DNA from: Turbatrix aceti
Lineage: Eukaryota > Nematoda > Chromadorea > Rhabditida > Panagrolaimidae
Length of the DNA: 64,000 nucleotides
Assembly (NCBI GenBank): GCA_963969345.1
Contig: OZ017767.1
Coordinates: 7,964,739 to 8,028,738, forward strand
Direction of reading: 5' to 3'
In this document: positions 1 to 10,813 of the stretch, one piece after another
How the letters are laid out: the number at the start of each line of letters is the position of its first letter
Numbering within the stretch: position 1 is the first letter of the stretch
Made by a program: the position numbers and the translations under genes
The notes under the pieces: generated by a model
What the model saw: the letters and a program-made list of their open reading frames with translations, nothing else
The model's database searches: none
What the model was told of the DNA's origin: nothing

Positions 1-3000
1 ACTATTCGCTCGACGCTCAGTTGACCCCGTACATGTTGTTGTGGTTGATGTTGGTGATGATTCATGACCGGCGGCGGGGGTCGCATGAACCGTTGAGGAG
101 GAGGAGGAGCTGTTGGCGTCGCGGCGACAAACTGTGGTCCGCCGGTGTTGATGAACGCGAAAGCATGACCGGGAGGAAGGTGCTGGATGCCCGCAGGAGG
201 CTGCTGATGAATCTGTTGCATGACCAGATTCTGACGGATCTGTTGCATCGGTGGAACCGGGACGTGGGGAGGATTTGTTGGCTGACGGATTTTGGGCGGT
301 CTGGGTTTTGGAAACAAAGAGTCGTCGTAGTAGTTCAGCATGTCGCGGTACAGTCTTCCGATTTCCTTGCGATCGAATACATGGGCCGGTGGATGCATAA
401 TCATGTTTCTGAAATTTTTTCAGGTAAAAAAAACAAATTGGTTGATTAAAATATGTACTTTTTTTCGTGATCTTACTTTTTTGAAAAAAAGCGCCCACTT
501 CGGCATTAAAAAATCGTTTTTTATGTTCCAAAAAAATTATATTACCCAAAAAGTGTAATTTTTTACCCAAAAATTTGCATTTAGAATTCCATGACTGATT
601 TTTTGTACTTTTTTTTTGATAAAAGTTTGAAACACTTTTTTGTTTCAGAAAAATTTTTATTATCTAAAATGCGCTTTTTTTTATTTTCATAAATTTTTTG
701 AAACAAAAATTTTTTAAAAAATGCAAAAATTTTCGTCGTAAATTTTTGAAAAATTTATGTTAGGAATTTCTGACCAATTTCTGTCAAAATTGAACAAAAA
801 TGCAAAAATGAAAGGATTTTTTTTAATAATTTTTTCTGTTGCTCCGGGAGCGCTCTTTGCCTTCCAAATTTAAAAATTAAATTTTTTTTTCATTCTATTT
901 TTTTAAATCATTTTTTTTTATAAAATCAAAAATGAAAAAAAAATCTCTTGATTTTTTTATTTTAAAAAATATAAATAAAAAAATAAAATTTTACGTAAAA
1001 AATAAAAAAAAAACCCACTCTTCATTCAACTTGATCGACAGCGGCTCGCCCTCGACGTGGTAAAACTCCCGAATCGACAGAAAATGCAGGACATCCGCTT
1101 CGAAGACCGGAATACCCAACATCACGGTCAGTTGACAGGTTGGCACGAGAATGTTCAGAACGCCTTCTTTGTGCTTTTCTCGGCCCGGACCTCTGATATC
1201 CGACGTAAACGACGGCATGAGGCAGACAGCCATGAGTTGTTCCCTCGACATGTATTTGATGATCCTCCGAAGCGCTTTTCCGTCTTCTCTGGGCAGTACT
1301 TCGCCGGTCTCGTCGGGATAGAGCATGTTGTGTCGGACGCGAAATCCGCTGCTCACCTTGACTCCTCGATCGGCGATGATCATCGTATCATGCGTCGAAA
1401 AACTGGACTTTGACGACGCGAGGAAGTGTGCGATGAATCGATTGAATATTCGATCGGTTGCAACGTCAGTTTGCTTCGTGAAACGCTGAACTGGAATTCC
1501 CCGAATCGAGACTTCGTCGATTTCCTCGCTGCCTTCGAATCTGGTAAACAGTCGGGCGGGGAGGAGTTTTCCGCAGAAGTTTAGGCGAACGAGACGCGCG
1601 GTTGACAGATTTTTTCCAGGCAAGGTGTACGGTGGATAGTTTTTGACTCTGAACAAAGAAAAACGGAAAAAAATAGTCTAACTCACAAGGAAAATTTTAG
1701 GCAGCGTTTTGGAAATTCTTCTTCTTCACAAAATTTTGCCAAAAAGTTGCTTTTACAATGAAAAGTTTGTACCGTAAAATTCACCTGCCTGAGGCATCTA
1801 CAGGCGGAGTTACGATCGCCTAAAATCGAGTTTTTGCCATTTTTGACACGTTGTAGCTAAAAAAAACTACGGCATTTTAAAAGCCGAGGTACATATTAAT
1901 CGGCGTAGTTTTTGATGGAGAATATGATAAAAATATAGGTTTGCCACCTTAAAAAATACCGAAATTTCAACATTGGTTTCGGCATTTTTCAAGGTAACAA
2001 CCCTACATTTTTATATTTTTATCGGATTCTCCATCAAAAACTACGTCGATCAGTATGTATCTCGGCTTTTGAAATTCCGTAGTTTTTTCGCTACAACGTG
2101 TCAAAAATCGTCCAAAAGCGATTTTAGGCGATCGTAACTCCGCCTGTAGATGCCTCAGGCAGGTGAACTTTACGGTACAAACTTTACATAGTAAAAGCAA
2201 CTTTTTGGCTAAAATTCGTGAAGATTTTCCAAAACGCTGTCTAACACTTTCCTTGTCAGTTCCAAAAAAAATTCTAGAAAAACACCAAAAAAACTCACCC
2301 AGAACCATAGGTGCAAGTCATGATGATGTACGGCAAAATGCATTTGGGCCTGTCAGCTGCTACTGCCTGACCATTGACGATTTCAGTGCAATCTTGGACA
2401 AAATACTGTAAAACACAGAAAATAACGTTCATGAAGAACAAAAAAAAAGAGGGAAAAAAAAGTTACCAAATCCTTGAAATGCACCATTCCATGATTTCCA
2501 TGATTGTTACTCCTGAAGAGTGTGACACACCTCGTCGGATCGGGGATCTTCTGATTGAGATACGAAATGTTAAAGCTATCGGCATACTTGAAAGGTGTGC
2601 GCACCACCCGACAGATGAGGATCCGCATTGGGGCACCCGGCAGGTTTGGACCGAACGTCAGACTGTCAATGTTTCCTGACAGGAAAACGCCTGAACGAAA
2701 AACGGTATTTCAGTAAAAAATACGTTCAAAAAAAAATTTTTTTTTTTGAATTTCAGAGTTGTTTGAATACAGTTTTAAAGTTAAGGAAAAAAATTTTGAA
2801 AGAAAAAAGATTTTCTTTTTGTTTTTAGAAAAAAAAAAAAAAAAAATTTTTTTAAATAAAAAATGACTTTTTTTAGGTAAAAAACATTTTTTAAATCAAT
2901 TTTTGAAAATTAGGTAGAGGAAATGTTTTTTTACGACCAAAGTAGACACTTTTTTTGAAATTTTGGTAAAAAAAACAACGTTGTACACAAAAAAGCAGTT

Positions 3001-3733
3001 TTTTAATTTCAGGTAAAAAAACGTTTTTGACAAAAAGTAGCCTTTTTTATGTTAGGCGAAGAAAACCCCGCATTTTTTGAGTTTTAAGTAAAAAAAACGA
3101 TTTTTAAAACAAAATTCTATTTTTTTTTCATTTTTGGTAAAAAAATGTTTTTTTTTAGAATAAATTTTGACTTTTTTTAGGTAAATCTAAATTTTCAATG
3201 AAAACTCACCGCACTGGGGAAACCCATGGGTCGTGATCGGCAAATTGCCGGCGGGAAGTCCGTTGAGGAAGACATCGTGCTCAAAAACGGGATCGTATCC
3301 CGGCATGAGGTAAAACATGGTAGCGGTATCCGTGCTCTCGTGACAACTTTTGTAGTAGGCGGAGCGTTCGTTGAAAGCATCCTTCTGTCGTACGTTGTGC
3401 ACGCGCCTGAGATCCAAAACTCGGAATCCCGAAAAAAGGGATTTGTCTTTGAAAAAAGTCGGCAGCTTTTGGTAAAAACTGTTGAGGAGTTCGGTCTGGT
3501 TTTCGTCAATCTTGGCTAGGGAATACAAATCCTCGCGAAGAACTGCCATACCCGGTGAGAGTTCGCTGACTTCAAATTCAGTGTTTTTGTAGCCACTGGA
3601 ATACAAAAAGATACAAAAAATGTTGATTTGAAGCAAAAAAAAAGAAAAAAACTCACCACAAATCGATGACTTCTTCAAAATTATCATCGATTGGATCTAT
3701 GATATCCATTTCCATCGGCTCCGAAATCGACAT
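1..3733 (-). CDS. Partial six-exon gene, possibly TASOR/DUF3715-like (pseudo-PARP fold)
   Basis: Exons read on the minus strand at 3733-3657, 3595-3210, 2690-2467, 2405-2299, 1648-1019 and 408-1; all joins keep the codon phase and use GTGAGT, GTAACT or GTGGGT donors and TTTCAG-type acceptors. The start is the ATG at 3733, just inside an apparent 5' untranslated acceptor (TTTTGTAG). About 610 residues are visible and the frame is still open at the window edge, so the 3' end is missing. The middle contains a HGFPQCGVFLSGN stretch followed by RILICRV, and later a K-YPPY motif. These remind me of the DUF3715 pseudo-PARP domain and the following region of TASOR, a silencing-complex scaffold, but this is from memory and weak. 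The last exon is rich in Pro, Gln, His and Met, as in a disordered tail. That it is a gene is well supported; its function is not. The intron at 1649-2298 carries a foldback element. Confidence 0.6.
1686..2255. mobile_element. Foldback element, family 1 copy A (TSD TCA)
   Basis: Nearly the whole 570 bp is an inverted repeat: it opens with CAAGGAAA and closes with TTTCCTTG, and the arms stay complementary inward, including the shared string CACCTGCCTGAGGCATCTAC. It is flanked by TCA at 1683-1685 and again at 2256-2258, which I read as a 3-bp target duplication. It sits inside an intron of the minus-strand gene. It has no coding capacity, so it would be a non-autonomous DNA element (MITE/foldback). 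Related copies lie at 5281-5879, about 9760-10140 and about 52493-53090. Confidence 0.8.
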
Positions 3734-4496
3734 CTTGCCCAGAAAAAGCTTACGCCTACAAAAAACACAAAAATAAGAATCCAAGGGTTCTCTGCACGAA
3801 AATGTCAACGAACAGTCGGATACGGTAAAAGCAATCAATAGTCATCAAAAAACAACCAAAACAATCGTTTTACAATTATTAGTGTTTTACAATGTTTATT
3901 TTATCAATAACAACCTCCCTAAACGAGCGGAACACACAAGTCAGTTCCCGAGCGGTAAACAAACCCATAAAACGTGGAAAAAACCTTAGAGCGCTTTTTT
4001 TAACCAAAAAACTGCAGTTTGGAATATTAATTGATCGCACGCATTTTATATTGATCAAATCAATGAAAAAGGCAAAAAAAAGGTTATTAGGAAGTAAAAA
4101 AGTTCAAAAATGGCGGTTTTTATAAAAACTCAAGCTAATATGACCATCCCATCCTTCCATCATGACTTTTTGTCATCTAAAAATATTAAGAAAACAATGA
4201 AAATACAATTAGTAATAAGAAAAGCACAAAAAAACAGCTCCAAAAACAAGGATCCAAAGTGTTGTACGCCAAAAAAAGCACCAAAAGCGATCGAAAAAAA
4301 CGAACGCGTGCTTTGCCTCCTCCCCATCCATTGTGTGGTCTCGACGCGAAATTTTCAGTTGAATAGAAAAACTTGGGATTCGTCGCGTACAAAAAAAGTT
4401 ACGCGCTTTTGGACCTTTTTGTTTGTTTTTCGCGTTGTTTTTTTCTTTTTTTTTGTTTCTTTTGATTAAAATGGACGATTTTAGGCTTGGATAGTC
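3734..4496. promoter_or_regulatory. Divergent intergenic/promoter region between the first gene and DDX18
   Basis: About 760 bp lie between the start codons of two divergently transcribed genes, so promoters for both should be here. I see no clear TATA box. An acceptor-like TTTTGTAG on the minus strand near 3754 suggests a spliced 5' leader for the first gene. On the plus strand a seven-codon open frame (ATG at 4471, TAG at 4492-4494) ends two bases before the DDX18 start codon; alternatively the GATTTTAG there is a 5' leader splice acceptor. Confidence 0.4.
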
Positions 4497-7400
4497 ATGA
4501 AGGCAGCAAACGTTCAGAAGAAGGTTTTCAAGCGGAAGCTGGATCGTATGAAGAAAAAACGAACTCAGCCGGCGACTGACGAGGCTGTTTCGCCGCCAAA
4601 GGTTAGCAAGAAAGCCAAGCAGGTTGCTGTTGAAGAACCGGAGGTGGAATCCGAAGTTGAGGAGGTGCAGGAACGGGTGGGGTCGGATGACGAGGCTGAA
4701 GTCGTTTCCGCCGATAAAAACAACGCCGAAGTCGACGCAGAAGGACGAGCTGCGTCCGGCGTGTCCAACAAAGTCCTCTCCAACACTCGCTTTGCCCAGG
4801 TGAACGGACTCGATGCCAAGCTCCTCAAGGCCGTCGAGACACTCGGCTTCGATCGCATGACGCATATTCAGGAGCAGAGCATTCCTCCGCTTCTCGAGGT
4901 TGGTTATGATAAAAAAAAACGTACAAATACGATCAATTTCCAACTTTTTTTTTAGGGCAGCGATGTGGTCGCTCTCGCGCAGACAGGCAGTGGCAAGACG
5001 CTCGGTTTTCTGCTCCCGGCCATCCAGTTGATCTGGAAGCTGAACTGGAAACCCTACCACGGCACGGCGTGTATCGTGATCTCGCCGACGAGAGAACTCA
5101 GCATGCAGACGTACTCCGTCCTCACGCAACTCCTCGAGCATTTTCCGTCCATCAGCCACGGCCTCATCATGGGCAGCGCCAACCGGGATCACGAGCAGAA
5201 AAGACTCGTCAAGGGCGTCAATTTCCTCGTCGCCACGCCTGGTCGTTTGTTGGATCACTTTGAGGTTGGTTTTTGGCTTACAAGGAAAGTGTCAGGGTTC
5301 ATTTTGGAATTTCTTCACGAAACTTTGCCAAAAGTTTGATTTTACTATGAGAAGTTTATACTGAAAAATTCAGTTGCACCGCTCATGATCTGACAGAGTT
5401 ACGGTAGTCGAAAATCACGTTTTTGCCATTTTTGACGATTTTTGTCACGTTGTAGCTAACAAACAACGGCATTTCTAGAATCAGGGTGTGCATCAATCGA
5501 CGTAGTTTTGCATGGAGAATCAGATAAAAATATAAAAATATAGGTTTGCCACCTTAAAAAATGCCGAAATTTGCATTTGAAAAGAGGTCACAATGGCAAC
5601 ATTGGTTTCGGCATTTTTCAAGGTAACAACCCTACATTATTTCTCCATAAAAAAATACGTCGATTGATACACCACTTGGTTCAGAAAATGCCGTAGTTTT
5701 TTAGCTAGAACGTGCCAAAAATCGTCAAAAATGGCAAAAACGTGATTTTCGACTACCGTAACTCTGTCAGATCATGAGCGGTGCAACTGAATTTTTCAGT
5801 ATAAACTTCTCATAGTAAAATCAAACTTTTGGCAAAGTTTCGTGAAGAAATTCCAAAATGAACCCTGACACTTTCCTTGTTAGAGACTGAAAAATTGACA
5901 AAAAAAAACGCACATTTTATGAAAAATCTACAAAAATGCACAAAAAATAATTTTTTTTTGACCTGAAAACAAAAAACTTGGATTTTTGGCCTAAAGAAGT
6001 CTATAAATGCGATTTTTATAAAAAAATGCGAACGAAAACTTTTTTGTCCAAAAGTGGCCTAAAAACAAAATTTTTTAGCCTAAATGCAAAAAAGTGTGGA
6101 TTTTTGGCCAAAAAAAGTCTAGAAATGCGATTTTTATAAAAAAAATGCGAACGAAAACTTTTATTCAAAAGTAGCCTAAAAACAGAAATTTTTAGCCTAA
6201 TAGCAAAGAATGTGGGTTCTTGGCCTAAAAGTGCGATTTTTATTTCAATAAGTGCTAAAAAAACGTTTTTTTCCAAAGTTGATTTAAAAACGCAATTTCT
6301 CGCATTTCCTGTTTTTTTAGAACACAGAAGGCTTCGTCTACAAAAACCTCGTCGCCCTGATTATCGACGAAGCAGATCGGATCTTGGATATCGGATTTGA
6401 GCGCGAAATGAAGCGAATTATGAATTTCCTGCCCAAAAACAGGCAAACCATGCTGTTTTCTGCGACTTTCGACCCAAAAGTTGAGGAGCTCATCAAAATG
6501 TCCACCAACAAAAGCGTCGAGAAAATCGACCTCTCCGAAAAAGTGGCCACTGTCGCTGGGCTTTCCCAGGGCTACGTTGTCTGCGATTCGGACAAACGTT
6601 TTCTGCTGCTATTCACTTTTCTGCGCAAAAACCGGAGCAAGAAGGTCATGGTGTTCTTCTCGTCGTGTGCTTCGGTCAAATACCACCACGAGCTGCTCAA
6701 TTTCATCGATTTGCCCGTTGAGTGCATTCACGTATGTTTTTGGAGGGGTTTTGAGAATTTTTTGGGTAAAGGAAAAATTTTTTTTTTCTTAGGGCAAACA
6801 AAAGCAAAGCAAGCGATCGTCGACATTCTTCAACTTTTGCAACGCGACCGACGGAATTCTGCTCTGCACCGACGTCGCAGCTCGTGGCCTGGATATTCCG
6901 AAGGTCGACTGGATCGTCCAGTACGATCCTCCGGATGATCCGAGGGAGTACATCCACCGGGTCGGGCGTACGGCACGTGGCGCGGATGGCACGGGAAATG
7001 CCCTCATCTTTCTGCGACCTGATGAACTCGCTTTTCTGCGGTATTTGAAGAGCGCGAAGGTCACCCTGGATGAGTTCGAGTTCGCGAACAAGAAACTCGC
7101 GAATATTCAGCCCCAGCTCGAAAATCTCGTCAAGGAGAACTACTACCTGGCTATTTCTGCTCGCGAGGCTTACAAGTGGGTTTTTTGATTTTTTTTATTT
7201 CAAGAATTTTTTTTTTCGAATAATCAATTTTTTAAAAATAAAAAAATATTTGTTTTTCAATTTTTTTACTTTTTTTAATTGTTACTTATTTTTTCTTATA
7301 TTTGTACCGTTTTATAGTTTTTTTTCGATTTTAAAAAATTTTTACCTTTTCAAAATTTTGTTTATGTTTGCGTCGTTTTTTCTATTTTAAATTTTTTTTT

Positions 7401-7741
7401 CCATTTTTACTACCATTTTTTTCTATTTTTATTACCTTTTTTAATTTTGTTTTATGTTTGCACGCACCATTTTTTCTGTTAATTTTTTTTTCATTTTTTA
7501 CCATTATATTTTTTTATTGGCGAATATTGTGTTTTCTAGGGGCTACATCAGAGCCTACGACTCGCATTCCCTGAAGACGGTCTTCGACATCCACACCCTG
7601 GACCTGACCAAAGTTGCCAAGTCCTTCGGCTTCGACGTCCCCCCATTCGTCGACCTTCCCGTCGCGAACAAAATCAAGGCTCGGGGTCCCGTCTCGGTCG
7701 GCAACTATGGATTCAAGAAGGCCAAGGTCACCAAATTTTGA
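4497..7741 (+). CDS. DDX18: DEAD-box RNA helicase DDX18/Has1 homologue
   Basis: ATP-dependent RNA helicase of the DDX18/Has1 group, which acts in the nucleolus in large ribosomal subunit assembly. Five exons (4497-4898, 4956-5264, 6321-6731, 6793-7175, 7540-7741) join in phase to give 568 residues, comparable with yeast Has1. The first ~90 residues are charged and Lys/Glu-rich. The full helicase core follows in order: AQTGSGKT (motif I), [18 protein letters not shown] (motif II), SAT (III), [20 protein letters not shown] (V) and HRVGRTARG (VI). The C-terminal region with AKSFGF and the KAKVTKF tail is typical of this subfamily. Donors of exons 1 and 2 are GTTGGT. The second intron holds a foldback element; the stop lies 148 bp from the convergent lipase stop. 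Exon 3 is the source of the inverted fragments in the lipase intron. Confidence 0.95.
5281..5879. mobile_element. Foldback element, family 1 copy B (TSD TTA)
   Basis: 599-bp near-complete inverted repeat inside DDX18 intron 2, beginning CAAGGAAAGTG and ending CACTTTCCTTG, flanked on both sides by TTA (5278-5280 and 5880-5882). The arms are almost perfectly complementary over roughly 190 bases each (for example TCATGATCTGACAGAGTTAC against its reverse near 5760). The centre shares the block TTTCGGCATTTTTCAAGGTA with copy A. The high arm identity suggests this copy is young. Confidence 0.85.
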
Positions 7742-7889
7742 TCCAATCCGACCAATATTCTGAATTTGAACTTCTGTTTTTGATTTGTTGATTTTGATTT
7801 TTACCAGGCTTTTTTTATGTCCAAAAAAAGGCCGAAATGACTGATTTTTACTTGAAAAAAAAATGAACAAAATTTTAATTTAAAATTTT

Positions 7890-10334
7890 TTAAGGTTTGT
7901 TTTTCTTTAGGCGCTCGAGTTTTTGAATTGTCCGAATTATGGGTTGGTAGATTTTTCCGGCCGCGTGCATGCCCCAGATGTAATCCATGTGATTGTAGTC
8001 GGGGACATGCGTCGTTGCCCGAAGAATTCCTGGCTGGAGAGCGCTGATGAGTTTTTGGACGTCGACCGAATCGGCCAGCCAGTCGTCATCCGAGTAGTAC
8101 AGGTAAGTGGGAACGGTCACGGATGTCAGGTTGTAGGACGGGGGCGTCGTAGAGTTGTACTTTTTGGGGTTGTCCGAGCCGTAATCGTATTTACGGAATG
8201 CCCCCGAAGCCGCGAGTTGAGACCAGTGAGCGACGTTTTTGCTGGATGTTCCGGCTGGTGTGTGCGCCAGGTAGACTGGGATGTGGGTCTGAAGGAGGCG
8301 AATATGGTAAATTTTAAATGGATACGATTTTTTATTGCTTGTAGGTGTTTTTTATAATTTTTGGAATTATTAGGGTCAAAAAAATATTTTGGGTTGGATG
8401 ACGAATTTTTTTGGTTTCTGATCGTCGATAGAGCAAATCGGATCTTGGATATCGGATTTGAGCGCGAAATGAAGCGAATTATGAATTTCCTGCCCAAAAA
8501 CAGGCAAACCATGCTGTTTTCGGCGACTTTCGATCCCAAAGTTAAGGAACTCATCAAAATGTCCACCAACAAAAGCGTCGAGAAAATCGACCTCTCCGAA
8601 AAAGTGGCAACTGTCGAGGGGCTTTTGTCCGAATCGCAGACGACGTAGCCCTGGGAAAGCCCAGCGACAGTGGCCACTTTTTTGGAGAAATCGATGTTTT
8701 CGACGCTTTGTTGGTGGACATTTTGATGAGCTCCTCAACTTTTGGGTCGAAAGTCGCCGAAAACAGCATGGTTTGCCTGTTTTTGGGCAGGAAATTCATG
8801 ATTCGCTTCATTTCGCGTACAAATCCGATATCCAAGATGCGATCTGCTTCGTCGATGATCAAAAACAATAAATCCGGGATTAGATCTAAATTAGCCAGGT
8901 GATCTGATCCAAACCAATTTTTGAATCTCGCCCCTAAATAGAATCCAAAAATCAGAAAAAAAACCAATTCAAAATTTCCCCGTTTTGCACATGTAAAAAT
9001 CCCTTACTGCGTTCAAATTATGCGTGTTAGGACCGGCAATTAGGAACAAAATGTCCTCGCACAGCGGATTAGCGATTTGGGTACCACAAATCACAGTTGC
9101 GAATAATTTGGTGAAAAAATCGTTCGGCATGAAATCGTGCGATCCAAACGCCTTGATGAACAGCGACGTAAAATTCCCAAACTTTCGGCCGAGGTATCCG
9201 AAGAGGCCTTTGATCTTGGAAACCGTGGATACCGGCGCGAGTCCGAAAAAGGCCGCCACCTGGCCGGACGCTGCTTGGGGTTGTGTCGCAGCATGGGCAA
9301 AGAAAAGGGTCGTGCCCTGCGAATGGCCGACGTAGTACAGCTGCGAGGCCTTGGAAACGTTCAGCGCGGTGCCAATCAGACAGGGAAGGTCGTGAGCTGC
9401 CATTTCGTCGATTGAAAAGTTCCAGAAGGCTTCCGAGGAGGGAGAAAGTGTCGCGTGGGTTTGTGTGTAGACATTGCCTCGAACGTTGCCGAGCCAGACG
9501 TCAAAACCGGCGTCCGCGAAGAAGTAAGCTGCGGATTGCCAGGGGAAGTTGGTTGCCCAGTCCGCGGAAGAGCCGAGAAGGCCGTGTTGCAGGAATACGA
9601 CCGGGCGGGGGGCTTTGGTTGGTCCTGACTTACCTGGAACGGTCAAATTATATAAGTATTTTTTCCGTTCGATAAAATTTTTCACAATTTTTTCCCCGTC
9701 GATTAATTGGCAACAATCATTTCATAATGAAATTTTACAGAAATGAAAAAAAGTCAGCCGGAGGCATGATTACGATTTTCGGCAAAAAAGGCCAAAAATC
9801 GCTTTTTTGCCATTTTTGACAATTTTTGGCTCAAAACAACGATTTTTCTAAAGTCAGTGTACAAATTTTGATTTAGAATTCGTGAAAAATATAAAAATAT
9901 AGGGTTATTACTTAGAAAAATGTCGAAAAAATGTTGTCATTGTGAATTTTTTTTTAAATGCGATTTTCGGCATTTTTTTAAGGTGATAACCCTGCATTTT
10001 AAAATTTTCTCGATTTTCTCCGTCAAAAATCACGTCGATCAAAATGTACTCTGACTTTGGAAATGCCGTAGTTTTTTTAGCCACAGCGAGCCAAGAATTG
10101 TCAAAAATGGCAAAAAAGCGCATTTTCCAAAAATCTTTCCCATTAGAACCCACCATAAGGAATCCGATGAAGCGTAAGAATATACCCATCACTGGTCTGA
10201 GGATGAAAAACATCCATCGGGTACCCAAAGTATTCTGCGAGCTGTGGCACTGTCATATCAGCCTCCGGGATGTAATATCCGTCTGCTGACTTGCTAACAA
10301 CAAGCAGGAACGCACAACAGGTCACGAGGAACAT
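7890..10334 (-). CDS. Acid lipase (lysosomal/gastric lipase family, alpha/beta hydrolase)
   Basis: Secreted or lysosomal lipase/steryl esterase that would cleave triglyceride or cholesteryl esters. Three exons on the minus strand, 10334-10154, 9633-9008 and 8288-7890, give 401 residues, the normal length for the family. Residues 1-19 are a signal peptide (MFLVTCCAFLLVV...). The N-terminal lipase segment with DGYILTLHRIPYGK precedes VVFLQHGLLGSS. The nucleophile elbow is GHSQGT; the acid is likely in YYSDDDWLAD and the catalytic His in YNHMDYIWG. HIPVYLAHTPAGTS is another family signature. Joins GG(T) at exon 1/2 and phase 0 at exon 2/3 restore the family sequence exactly. Intron 1 (9634-10153) carries a degraded foldback; intron 2 (8289-9007) carries inverted DDX18 fragments. 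It converges with DDX18. Confidence 0.93.
8418..8860. repeat. Inverted pair of DDX18 exon-3 fragments (long hairpin) in lipase intron 2
   Basis: Two partial copies of DDX18 exon 3 lie head to head. The left arm, 8418 to about 8623, reads in the DDX18 sense and matches 6357 to about 6562; the right arm, about 8624-8860, is the reverse complement of about 6594-6358. The arms pair with each other by about nine bases in ten over some 200 bp around a loop of a few tens of bases. From 8437 to 8521 the left arm is identical to DDX18 6376-6460 (85 bases). Both arms carry the same G at a site where DDX18 has T (6461), so they share one ancestral copy. The left arm changes DEAD to a non-functional DRAN. 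They are pseudogenic; transcription with the lipase intron would produce a long hairpin RNA. Confidence 0.9.
9760..10140. mobile_element. Degraded foldback element, family 1 copy C
   Basis: In lipase intron 1, an imperfect inverted repeat shares internal blocks with copies A and B (ATATAAAAATATAGGGTTA, TTTTTGCCATTTTTGACAAT, and a central TTTCGGCATTTTTTTAAGGTGATAACCCT). The diagnostic CAAGGAAA ends are not recognisable, so boundaries are approximate and the copy looks old or truncated. Confidence 0.6.
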
Positions 10335-10813
10335 TTTTGGACACTACTGAACTCTGACACCGAGGATGGGTGCCAAATGCATTTGTCTGGACTGGCGAAC
10401 GACGGAAAAAAACAACCCACACACCCCACTCATCATCACGGTGAAACCGAATACGTTTCCCTCCTTCAATCCCATACCCGAGAAGGCCAAAGATTGACAG
10501 GAAGCTGCCTGCCTTTGTTTTCGATTTTTTTTTGTGAAACAAAGAAAGCTCGCTCCGTCGTGGTAAAAACAAAAAAAACAGAACGAGGCTTATAAAAAAT
10601 ATTGTTTATGCTTCGCAGCTTCGATTCTCGATGAAAATGGCTGTAACTTGGTGGATAGCACTTTTATAAATGCAAATTAGATCCGAGTTTACAAAAGTTT
10701 ACAAAAAAAAGTAAAGTAAAGTAAAATCGATCATAACCGACAACAAATATAAAAAATTGGTAAGGATCTGGTGCTGCACCAAAAATGGTTAGAAAGTCGA
10801 CTACGATTTACCA
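10335..10813. other. Intergenic: lipase upstream region and 3' flank of the GTPase-like gene
   Basis: About 480 bp between the lipase start (minus strand) and the stop of the next minus-strand gene. The part nearest the lipase (10335-10560) is moderately GC-rich and should hold its promoter. A TTATAAAAAATATT string lies near 10590 but has no obvious plus-strand partner gene. No coding sequence is supported. Confidence 0.4.

Noticed and set aside
8126..8967. Overlapping open frames on both strands giving DEAD-box helicase peptides
   Set aside because: They are translations of the inverted DDX18 fragments and carry altered motifs and frame breaks; not genes.
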